Below are positions 45,601 to 54,373 of a DNA stretch of 64,000 bases, piece after piece (the first letter of the stretch is position 1; every line of letters starts with the position of its first letter). The DNA comes from Linum tenue (taxonomy: Eukaryota; Streptophyta; Magnoliopsida; Malpighiales; Linaceae): positions 37,908,495 to 37,972,494 of the forward strand of contig CAMGYJ010000002.1 of NCBI GenBank assembly GCA_946122785.1, given 5' to 3'. Below the pieces are notes generated by a model that was not told the DNA's origin, made no database searches, and saw only the letters and a list, made by a program, of their open reading frames with translations. Position numbers and translations under genes: made by a program.

Positions 45601-46250
45601 AGAACCATGAACTGATCATTTTTCCCCGGCGATTCTTGATCCAGCTGGAACACGTAATTTCCAGGCGACGGGTCTTGTGGACTGGTCCATGAAGTTAAGT
45701 TGAGATTGGGGACCATCTTCATTCCTGGTAGAAACGTGTCAGTCGGATGCTCGAAGCTCTGCCAGAGTGCGGTCGTGTTTTCTCCGGCGAGTATCAAATT
45801 CCCAGAATCCATGAGCTTCAGGCTGTAAATGGAATTTTCTGAAGAGGGTATTGATTGTTGGAGACCAGTTGACCAGTAAGACTCGTTGCTTCCGTCGAAG
45901 AGTTGGAGGTTTCCGTCCGTGGTGAAACAGAGGAATCCGGTGGAGTCTTGTAGTCCGAATTCACGATTAGCCACCCAAACGACGGTCGACGGCCGATTCC
46001 GGTACCATATTCCGAGATAACGAAACTCACTTCCGTTTGGAGTGAAGAAACCCAGCTGGAAAGCTTCCGTCACAGAAACAAGAGTTCCTCCTCCGCCGCT
46101 GCTATCCCTGACTAGAACGGCGGAAGAAGTGGCGCTGAAAGTTACAGAGTCTGGAGCTGACAAAACAGGGGAAGAGAGGCAGAGGAAAATCAGAGGTCGT
46201 AGCAGTAGAACTACCACTGGAGCGAGAAATGTGGAGATCTTGGACTCCAT
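42607..46250 (-). CDS. G-type lectin S-receptor-like serine/threonine kinase (At4g03230-like)
   Basis: Seven exons: 46250-44450, 44351-44202, 44126-43915, 43815-43605, 43527-43290, 43177-43027 and 42924-42607. They total 3081 nt, about 1026 residues. All introns have GT-AG ends and the frame holds throughout. I chose the ATG at 46250 because it begins a signal peptide ([11 protein letters not shown]...). An upstream in-frame ATG at 46388 would add a Gln run and hide it. Exon 1 encodes the extracellular part: bulb-lectin domain ([12 protein letters not shown]), S-locus glycoprotein region, a PAN-like Cys-rich part, then a [19 protein letters not shown] segment like wall-associated-kinase ectodomains, and an EGF-like Cys cluster. 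Exon 2 has the membrane helix followed by KRRRRK. The kinase has [27 protein letters not shown] and MSPEY, so it is an active-looking RD kinase. It probably senses an unknown extracellular ligand. Confidence 0.93.
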
Positions 46251-47431
46251 GGATTGATTTTCTCTGTTGCGGTGATTCAAGATTGATTCCCTCTTTTTCA
46301 TGAGCCAAGAACTGCTCGTTGACCAAAGACTTAATCTTTGCAATTGCTGTTGTTGTTGTTGCTGTTGACTCCACACCACGCGTTCCATATCGCAATCGCA
46401 ATTCAGAAGCGCGATTAGCTGGTTCGCATCAACAGAAGAGCAGAAAATAGTTTACTTGCTAGTTTACTGTAGGGTTCTATACCAAGAAAACCCGGGCCGT
46501 GTTAGTTGACTGACTAACTTACGGTCTACAGACGGGAAGTGAAAACGAAAGCTAATTATTATTTTACTTGGTAATGTAGTGATATAATAATCACTCTGCA
46601 GTCTGCACCATTAGTTTAATACTTTGGAAGCACTGATTGAGTTTTGTGGGAGCGAAAGTGTGGATCGCTGGCTTCAAATCTTCTCTTCTGCAATGGATAT
46701 CGACAAAGGAAGAGCAGACAAGAAGGTAGTTTTCCAAGTCAAATAATGTTTTGCAGTATACTAGTTTGTTTCGGTCCTGCATGGCCTTTTTTCCATGTGG
46801 TTCTCCTTCTCATGATAAAAGAATACTCAAAGAGTGGGTGTGAGTGTGAGAGTGACCACCAGTTGAAAACGAAGCCCTAAATTGGTTTCATACATGGCGT
46901 GGAAATGTGATGCATTTTGTGGAAGAGATTCTGTCATCTTAAAACGGACTGACATAGTGATTAAGCTTAGTTTTAGTATCAAAACTTCATGGGTTCCCAC
47001 TGAAAACAAAGATTTAGCCTTGTTCTATCATGACCCACACAAGCATATGATATGGGATGTGTCAATGCAGGATGGAGATTCCATTTGTATACAAGAGCCG
47101 CAAGGGACAAGGTACGCGGCGTAAGATGCTAATTATGGTGCACTCCATATCTGGAGATGTTACTTGTTAGGATTGAGTTGCATAGTGAGGACCGGCAATC
47201 TCGCAATGAGCTACCCCTAACATGGGTGCAATATAGGGCAACTATGTTTAAATGTCTACCCGGGTTGGTTCATGTACCCCTACTTCGATTATTTTGTAAC
47301 ATTATCTAGCAATTTGTTTTTTGGTTGAAAACAACGATCTATAGCTAAAACATTTGAAAAAATAAATGGATTTTATACTAAATGAGAAGGCTTCACCCGG
47401 GTGTTGCTCTCCCTAGCTAGCAATTATGACT
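46251..47431. other. Promoter side of the receptor kinase; no other gene
   Basis: The leader contains a CAA/TTG-rich run (46335-46365). W-box-type TTGAC words occur at 46319 and 46506. A short open frame at 46882-47124 (80 codons) is not recognised and I would not annotate it as a gene. Confidence 0.45.
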
Positions 47432-49040
47432 TGACGGATCGAATGGACGCGTGTGGCAAGGTGGTTGTAAACCGTAGGGAAGTGCAACAAGTAGCCAAAC
47501 GCCACTCTCTCGGTCACTAGGTCAAGGGAATTCGATTCAAGCCACCAAAGTAGCTCTCTTGACCTATTGACTAAAGGTTGTCAAGACTTCAGCCTCGAAT
47601 CGGAGTTCGAACGGCCAAATTACAACCAACCCTAGGTGCTAATACGAACAAATAGGGTTGGCCTACATTAACCTAGATAGGAGACAGGATTTTCCTAAGA
47701 AAACACAGCTTTACTAGCCTCTTTCAAAGAAAGAGAGTTTTCTCTCTACCTAGGTTAGAATGGTAAATAGATTGATAGCCAAACACACAACGCAATCTTT
47801 CATGAAAATACCTCCAAATTCACATTAACATATCGTTTGATATAAATGAATTCCATAAATTTTGAGAAATTCATTTGAAAATGAAACATTTTTGTTTTTT
47901 ATATTTAAAAAAATTCATTTTCAATTCTAAATTTTGAATTCTATGGGATTGGAACTAGTTATAACAATTCCGAGGAATTGAGATGGAATTTCCAAATGAA
48001 TTCCACAAGTATTTACTAATTATAATAGAATGACATATTTATCCTCTTTTATTAACTAAATTACCTATAAATATGACATACCAAACACAAGAATTCATTT
48101 GACAATGAATTCTACACTTCAATTCATTTTATTTCTAAAGATTTGAATATGACATAACAAATATAAGATTTCATTTGACAATGAAATCTACACGGTAATT
48201 AATTTTACAATGAAATGAATTCTCGATTCATTTGATACCAAACGGTCTGTAAGACACATCCACACACAAATCATTCAATCCATACAAATATTCATGTAAT
48301 TGTAGCTAGGGTTTACAAACAGTCAAGTGAAATAAGGGACTATTTCGTGCTAGGAGAAGGGAAAATACAAGAGAGAAGAAGGAAAACCATCATGGAGATG
48401 CTAGCCAAGCTCCTTGTGTTGAAGAGATCCTCCTTTGGGGCAGGAATTCTCAAATCCTTGCTTGAAGATGAAATCCTAGCTTCTTCTCTTCTTTGGTTCC
48501 TCACTTTCTCACTCTAGAAATCTGAAGAAGAAGAAGAAGAAGAAGCTTCTCACACTAGGTCTCTCCCCTTTTCTCCTTCAGCTCAAGACTCCTTTATACC
48601 CAAATCGAGCTCAGATCACGGTCCCGGTTCACGATCGTGAACTGAAAGCACGGACCGTGATCTCAAGTCAAAACGCGTCGCATCACTTAGTCGAGTTCAC
48701 GGGCAATGGCCTCAGTTCACGGTCTTACGACCTTGAACTTATTTGAGTCTAGTGAAAGCGAAAATGTCCTTGGACGCCTTGGTGGTCACAGCTTGCGGCT
48801 CCAATTCATGGTCGTCATGACCGTGAACTAATGGCTTCCACCGTGATATGTGGCTGCCGCAGTCCTTTGACCCGATTTCTCGCCTTTTCGTCCAATTTTC
48901 GACTCCAGGGTTGGTTCCACCTGCTATAGATTGAAATGCACAAAATCGAGACAAAACCCAGCATAAAACCAAACCTCACAAAGTAAAAATGCCTTAAACA
49001 ACTAAAAAAAGGAATAAAAAATGTACAATTGAGTCCGAAT
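47432..49040 (-). repeat. LTR-like sequence interrupted by a MITE
   Basis: Read on the minus strand it has the layout of the LARD LTRs: palindromes GTTCACGATCGTGAAC (48642-48627) and CACGGNCCGTG-like words, then a TATAAAG box near 48590, then AG-rich leader and a GTTTACAACC / GATCCGTCA end at 47432. There is no internal region, partner LTR or clear target duplication, so this could be a solo or truncated LTR. The outer edges are uncertain. Confidence 0.4.
47834..48244. mobile_element. MITE (411 bp)
   Basis: The ends are inverted and similar: CGTTTGATATAAATGAATTC at the left and the inverse of CGTTTGGTATCAAATGAATC at the right. The interior is AT-rich and made of ATTCATTT words. No target duplication is certain, so the superfamily is open. 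Confidence 0.6.
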
Positions 49041-49169
49041 CAATTTTCTTTGTCACAAGTCATAACTAATCAAACTCCTTTTTAATAAATGAACAAAACT
49101 AAGACCAAAAGTCTGATTCGGTGTTGATTGATTGATTCAGCTGGTTTCTATTTGATTAATTAAGGGGAG

Positions 49170-49520
49170 TGTTGGGATATGGATTAATATGCCTACAAGA
49201 CTATAAACGGGTCCAAGCCCAACGCAAGGAGTCACGGGCCCAAGCCCACTTATGGAGTCTCAAGCCTATATAAGGAGGCCAAAGCCTCCAAGTCATGGAT
49301 CCTCTTCTTCCCTTCCTTACTTCTACCCTAAGGTCTCTCTCTAAACTCTCTCTCTCTCTACATACAATAAACCGCATTCTATATCGTACTAACTTGAGCG
49401 TCGGAGCGTAGATCCCGGGGGCCGCCCCCCGCCTCACAGATTCTTCCATTCCCGAGGAGATCGGACGAGGGAGTCCAGATCGGAGCCCCACAACCGCCTA
49501 GTACATTCTAGGCTCAAACA
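49170..49520 (+). repeat. 5' LTR (351 bp) of the Tat-type element
   Basis: It is TGTTGGGATATGG...GGCTCAAACA, with a TATATAAGG box at about 49265 and a (CT)n run near 49355. It is identical to the 3' LTR apart from that run. Confidence 0.95.
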
Positions 49521-50599
49521 ATTGGCGCCCACCGTGGGGCACCGATTATGATTCCATCATTCGGTCGCTGAAGGAGGAGGAACTCTCCGCCGGCTGCCTC
49601 TCATTTTCCCCACCTAACGAAAGGAAGAAGAAGACAATATGAAAAGAAGGGTGAAACTAGCGACGTCAATCAAGCTTCCTCGTCTCCTATCGCCGACCAA
49701 AGCTGGAAAATTTCCATTGATCGCCGAACCAACTCGACGCCGGTGCTCTCCACACTCACTTGTCGCCAGCAACAATCCCACCGGAGGATTGACAGAAGGA
49801 AGAAGCCGGAGATCTCAACCTAACAGCCAGCATATCTCGCCACTGTCACTGGTCTCCACTACAACAACTTGTCGTCGTCACCGGCCGCCGCCCCAACGCT
49901 CGATTTTGCAACTACCACCAATCCGAACTGCAAAACGAAAAGGAAGATAAAGGGCTTCAGTTTCCAGATCCCGGCCAACACCGCCGCATAAGCTGATTCG
50001 TTCCCGCCGGTTGGTCGTTGTCACCTCAGCCGCAGTTGCAGTCGACATCAACATCTTCTCTTTCTCAAAAGCCAAGCCTACTCTGCACAGCTACAGTGGA
50101 CGGCGAAAAGACTCTCTCCCTCACGAAAAGCAGATGGGACAGCTATCCAAAAGTTACTTTCTTTCGGTCATAAAGAAAAGGCGAATTTCCCGAGGCAAGC
50201 CGAAAGCGTCTTTCTAGGAAAACTGTGATTTCTGTGCGCTTGGCGGCCCATCTTCAACTCTCAAATGTGACGGCCCGCGGCTAGTGTCCCGTATGCGGCT
50301 CGCGTCTAAAGCCACTCCTGAGCCCACAAGCCCTCCAGGGCCGCCTGGCACGCAAGAGCTGTACGCCTAACAATGCAGGCCGCCTCACCATCCGACTTGC
50401 ATCGCAACTTCAAGCCCGCATCTCACGTTGGACCCGGTCTCCCATCAGGCTTCTGGCAGAAGGCCCGCATTCAGACCCGCTTCCCATCTAGCCCGGCACG
50501 GCCGCAATAACCTTCATATTGGGCCGGGACCGCCTTCCGTCAAGCCCAGTCCAAAGTAGCTCAACTCCAAGGCCTCCAATTAAAAATAAAGAGAAACGC
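49521..50599 (+). other. Leader and GC-rich interior, no gene
   Basis: A 103-codon open frame (49639-49950) is Arg/Ser/Pro-rich without recognisable gag motifs. 50220-50560 is built from variants of GGCCCGC / GCCCGCATC. I see no supported protein. Confidence 0.5.
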
Positions 50600-51220
50600 C
50601 TCCACCAACCTTCGAACCGGCGACCTTTCATTGACTGTATGACGCACAAACCAATATGCTACAAAGACGCGTCTTTTGTGCAACATTGGAACGCTATCAA
50701 TTTTTAGAACACATCAAGACCGCTTTGCATCCAAGGAGAAGGCTCCATCCGGCCCACATCCAACTGCCACGGACCGCCTTGAGAAAGAAGCCCATTTACA
50801 GGCCTACATTTGGCCCGCATCCAACTGACACCTGCGGCCCGCCTTGCGAATGAAGCCCACTGCACGGTCGAGCCAAAGAAATAAAAACGCACACGGAAGG
50901 AATCGAACCGCAGACCTCCTTCGGGGAATCAGGACGCACAACCAACAGACCAGAAGATATTTTCGTGCTTCAATATCGCAGCGGCCGCTATTTATTATCT
51001 TCCCACCGGCCCATTAGGAGCGGACCGCATCCAAAGCCCAATCCGCTCTGCATCAATCAAGCTTCCGCGGCCCGCGACCCATGCCTTTTCTATCCACACC
51101 TGGACTGCCAAAAGGAAGACAAGAGACGCGTTCAGTAAAAAAGAAGATAATCGTTTCTACCAACCTTCGAACCGCAGACCATTGCTTCATGGGCAACCGC
51201 GACAACCAGTACACTACATG
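50600..51220 (-). ncRNA. Three tRNA-like modules (A-box and B-box pairs)
   Basis: On the minus strand three modules each have a Pol III A-box-like word followed, exactly 43 bases from its first base, by a B box. They are TAGCATATTGG (50661-50651) with GGTTCGAAGG (50618); TGGTCTGTTGG (50952-50942) with GGTTCGATTCC (50909); and TAGTGTACTGG (51216-51206) with GGTTCGAAGG (51173). The spacing fits a tRNA D arm and T arm. The acceptor and T stems do not pair well, so these are not functional tRNAs. They may be relics or internal Pol III promoters. The modules repeat about every 265-290 bp. Confidence 0.5.
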
Positions 51221-51419
51221 GACGCAGAGTTGATCAAATATGCAGGGTCAATACTTAACCGCCTTCCAACTTCTCCAAAGCTAAGTTACTTTTACAGAGA
51301 TATATCTTATGCAAAGCGGTTCATTACTATTACGCTAAGGGCTTTCTATGCAATATTTATGCGTTAAGTATATTGGACACTAGCCACTTGCATCTTTCCT
51401 CGATACTCGAAGACTCACG

Positions 51420-51785
51420 CCTCCGGCCTCCAGGCTAGGCTCAAAGATTCCCGCCTCCGAGCGATGCTCTCTCCAGAGAATGCTTACCGCCTCCGAGCGA
51501 TGCTCCCTCTTGGGGATGCTTTCCGCCTCCGAGCGATGCACCCTTGGGGGATTGATTCATGCCTTCCGCCTCCGGGCAAGGGTAAAATACCGCCTCCGAG
51601 CGATGCACCCTTCAGGGATTGATTCATGCCTTCCGCCTCCGGGCAAGGCTAAAATACCGCCTCCGAGTGATGCACCCTTCGGGGATTGATTCATGCCTTC
51701 CGCCTCTGAGCAAGGCTCGTAAACCGCCTCTTAGCGAGGCTCCCCCGAGGAATGCTTTCCCGCCTCCGAGCGATGTTCCCTCTTT
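51420..51785 (+). repeat. 67-bp tandem repeat leading into the 27-bp array
   Basis: Units start CCGCCTCCGAGCGATGCACC and continue with GGGGATTGATTCATGCC and CCGCCTCCGGGCAAGG. About three near-complete copies and several partial ones are seen. The GAGCGATGC word is shared with the adjacent 27-bp unit, suggesting a common origin. Confidence 0.7.
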
Positions 51786-52995
51786 GAAATCCAATGCACT
51801 TCCAAGGAAGCGGAGAAGCAATGTGCTTCTCAAGAAGCGAAGGAGCAATGCGCTTCACAGGAAGCCGAGAAGCGATGCACTTCCAAGGAAGCGGAGAAGC
51901 GATGTGCTTCTCAAGAAGCCGAAGGCGCGATGCGCTTCCCAGGAAGCCGAGGAGCGACGCGCTTCCCAGGAAGCGAAGGAGCGATGCGCTTCCCAGGAAG
52001 TCGAGGAGCGATGCGCTTCTCAGGAAGCAAAGGAGCAATGCGCTTCTCAGGAAGCCGAGGAGCGATGCACTTCCAAGGAAGCGGAGAAGCGATGTGCTTC
52101 TCAGGAAGCCGAAGGCGCGATGCGCTTCTCAGGAAGCCGAGCAGCAATGCGCTTCCCAGGAAGCGAAGGAGCGATGCGCTTCCCAGGAAGTCGAGGAGCG
52201 ATGCGCTTCTCAGGAAGCCGAGGAAGCAAAGGAGCAATGCGCTTCTCAGGAAGCCGAGGAGCGATGCACTTCCAAGGAAGCCAAGGAGCAATGCGCTTCC
52301 CAGGAAGCCGAGGAGCGACGCGCTTCCCAGGAAGCGAAGGAGCGATGCGCTTCTCAGGAAGCTGAGGAAGCAATGCGCTTCCCAGGAAGCGAAGGAGCAA
52401 TGCACTTCCAAGGAAGCCAAGGAGCAATGCGCTTCCCAGGAAGCCGAGGAGAGGTGCGCTTCCCAGGAAGCCGAGGAGCGACGAGCTTCCCAGGAAGTGA
52501 AGGAGCGATGCGCTTCCCAGGAAGCCGAGGAAGCAATGCGCTTCCCAGGAAGCGAAGGAACAATGCACTTCCGAGGAAGCCAAGGAGCAATGCGCTTCCC
52601 AGGAAGTCGAGGAGAGGTGCGCTTCCCATGAAGCCGAGGAGTGACGCGCTTCTCAGGAAGCAAAGGAGCAATGCGCTTCCTCAGAAGCGGAGGATGCAAT
52701 GCGCTTCCCAGGAAGCGAAGAAGCAATGCGCTTCCTTCTCAGGAAGCCGAGGAGCAAAGCGCTTCCCAGGAAGCTGAGGAGCGATGCGCTTCCCAAGAAG
52801 CGGAGGACGCAATGCGCTTCCCAGGAAGCGAAGGAGCAATGCGCTTCCCAGGAAGCCGAGCTACAATGCGCTTCCCAGGAAGCCGAGCTACAATGCGCTT
52901 CCCAGGAAGCCGAGGAGCGACGCGCTTCCTAGGAAGCCGAGGAGCGATGCACTTCTCAGGAAGCGGAGGGGCAATACGCTTCCCAGGAAGCCTAA
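51786..52995 (+). repeat. Array of a 27-bp unit, about 45 copies, open in several frames
   Basis: The unit (GAAGCCGAGGAGCGATGC followed by GCTTCCCAG) is 27 bp = 9 codons. Occasional 9-bp insertions and smaller changes occur. Because the length is a multiple of three and no stop word is present, long open frames run through it on both strands (for example 327 codons on plus, 271 on minus). Each junction contains GCTTCC-CA-GGAAGC, a 6-bp inverted pair. I regard the open frames as a by-product of the repeat, not as genes. Confidence 0.9.
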
Positions 52996-53327
52996 GAAGC
53001 AAAGCAGAAGCACACCCCAGTCAGCCGAGGAAACACTAACAAGAGCGTCTTGAGTTAAAACTCTCAAGCCGTGGCGGCCACCCTACCTAGGTCGCAATTA
53101 TGGTCTACTAGCGCTAACAACAATGGACTAGCGAAGGAACTCTTAACGACTTGAGAGCTTTAGTTCAAGACATCGAAAGATAAGCAAGGGGCAGAAGAAA
53201 TAATCACGCAACTCACACAAGGGGCAAACCGCATCATCCGGATTCGCAAGTAAGGCAAATTAATACACGATTAATGCATTATATTACTCCTTCCATTCTT
53301 ACAGAATACAAGAAGTAAAGGGGCAAT

Positions 53328-53680
53328 TGTTGGGATATGGATTAATATGCCTACAAGACTATAAACGGGTCCAAGCCCAACGCAAGGAGTCACGGGCCCA
53401 AGCCCACTTATGGAGTCTCAAGCCTATATAAGGAGGCCAAAGCCTCCAAGTCATGGATCCTCTTCTTCCCTTCCTTACTTCTACCCTAAGGTCTCTCTCT
53501 AAACTCTCTCTCTCTCTCTACATACAATAAACCGCATTCTATATCGTACTAACTTGAGCGTCGGAGCGTAGATCCCGGGGGCCGCCCCCCGCCTCACAGA
53601 TTCTTCCATTCCCGAGGAGATCGGACGAGGGAGTCCAGATCGGAGCCCCACAACCGCCTAGTACATTCTAGGCTCAAACA
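53328..53680 (+). repeat. 3' LTR (353 bp) of the Tat-type element
   Basis: It is identical to 49170-49520 except for one extra CT. It is followed by ATTGTGTTAGC, so the first four bases after it equal those that follow the 5' LTR. Confidence 0.95.
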
Positions 53681-54373
53681 ATTGTGTTAGCAATCAAAAG
53701 CTATGATGTGATTACTCTAAAGCTGGACACATTTGGAGTGTGTGATGCTGTTGAAGTAGCTGTTGTAGACAAGGCTGAAGATTTTGAACTTATGTAAAAG
53801 GCATCTGTTGAGAAGTGAACTGAAGTGGTTGTATTAGAGGCTTTAGTTCGGGGAGGATTTGTTAGCAATCCTCCAATTGACTGGTAGTTGCATCAAGGGG
53901 GCGGGGAGCTGAGTTTCAAATAAGGCCGTCAAGCCAAAGTTGGGTCATTTGGTTAATTGTATTTATGGTTTTTTAATTCTATTTTGCGTCAAAACAGTCC
54001 ATTGTTTCTGTGGGTTAGTTGGGTCAAGACTTGCATCACGTTAGCTTATTAGTTGTTAGTGGTTGTTGTATCTTAGGGAAGTGGAATTAGAGTAGTGTGT
54101 ACAGGCTGGATCTTGTGGCTAGAGTAGTCGTGTATTTATTGTCATTTCATTCATTCAAATAAATTTGGCCAGTTTGCTTTTCATTTGAGCTTTCAAACCT
54201 ACCAATGGCTAAGGCATAGCAATCCAAAATTATGAAGAGAAAAAGTCCCAGCAACATGGGAATCGAACTTAAGAGGGGAACAAAGAGACTTGCATGTAAA
54301 GAAAGATATTGATTAATGTACAAAGACATTTGAAATTTGATATTTGGAGTGAGTAATATATAAGAATTCAAAT
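53681..54373. other. No gene; old element fragment downstream of the WRKY gene
   Basis: A frame beginning LAIKSYDVITLKLDTFGV near 53695 soon hits stops and is not recognised. It is followed by LTR-like AT-rich sequence. No WRKY exon lies here. Confidence 0.35.

Larger units (their letters stand above)
49170..53680 (+). mobile_element. Young non-autonomous Tat-type LTR element with tRNA-like modules and a 27-bp array
   Basis: The direct repeats 49170-49520 and 53328-53680 are identical except for one extra CT in a microsatellite. The first is followed by ATTGGCGCCCACCGTGGGGC, a gypsy-type primer site. The second is preceded by AAGTAAAGGGGC, a polypurine tract. The 3.8 kb interior encodes no gag or pol. 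It contains a leader (49521-50220), a GCCCGCATCC-rich part with three tRNA-like modules, a 67-bp repeat and a long 27-bp repeat. Despite near-identical LTRs the flanks (GGGAG left, ATTGT right) do not form a target duplication. Confidence 0.9.

Noticed and set aside
47432..49169. Complete LTR retrotransposon between 47432 and 49169
   Set aside because: No second LTR, primer site or coding region was found. Only LTR-like sequence is reported.
50600..51220. Functional tRNA genes
   Set aside because: A and B boxes are present, but acceptor, anticodon and T stems do not pair properly, so only tRNA-like modules are claimed.
51794..52777. Long plus-strand open frame (327 codons) and similar minus-strand frames over the 27-bp array
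   Set aside because: The repeat length is a multiple of three and the unit lacks stop words, so several frames are open automatically. There is no independent gene signal.
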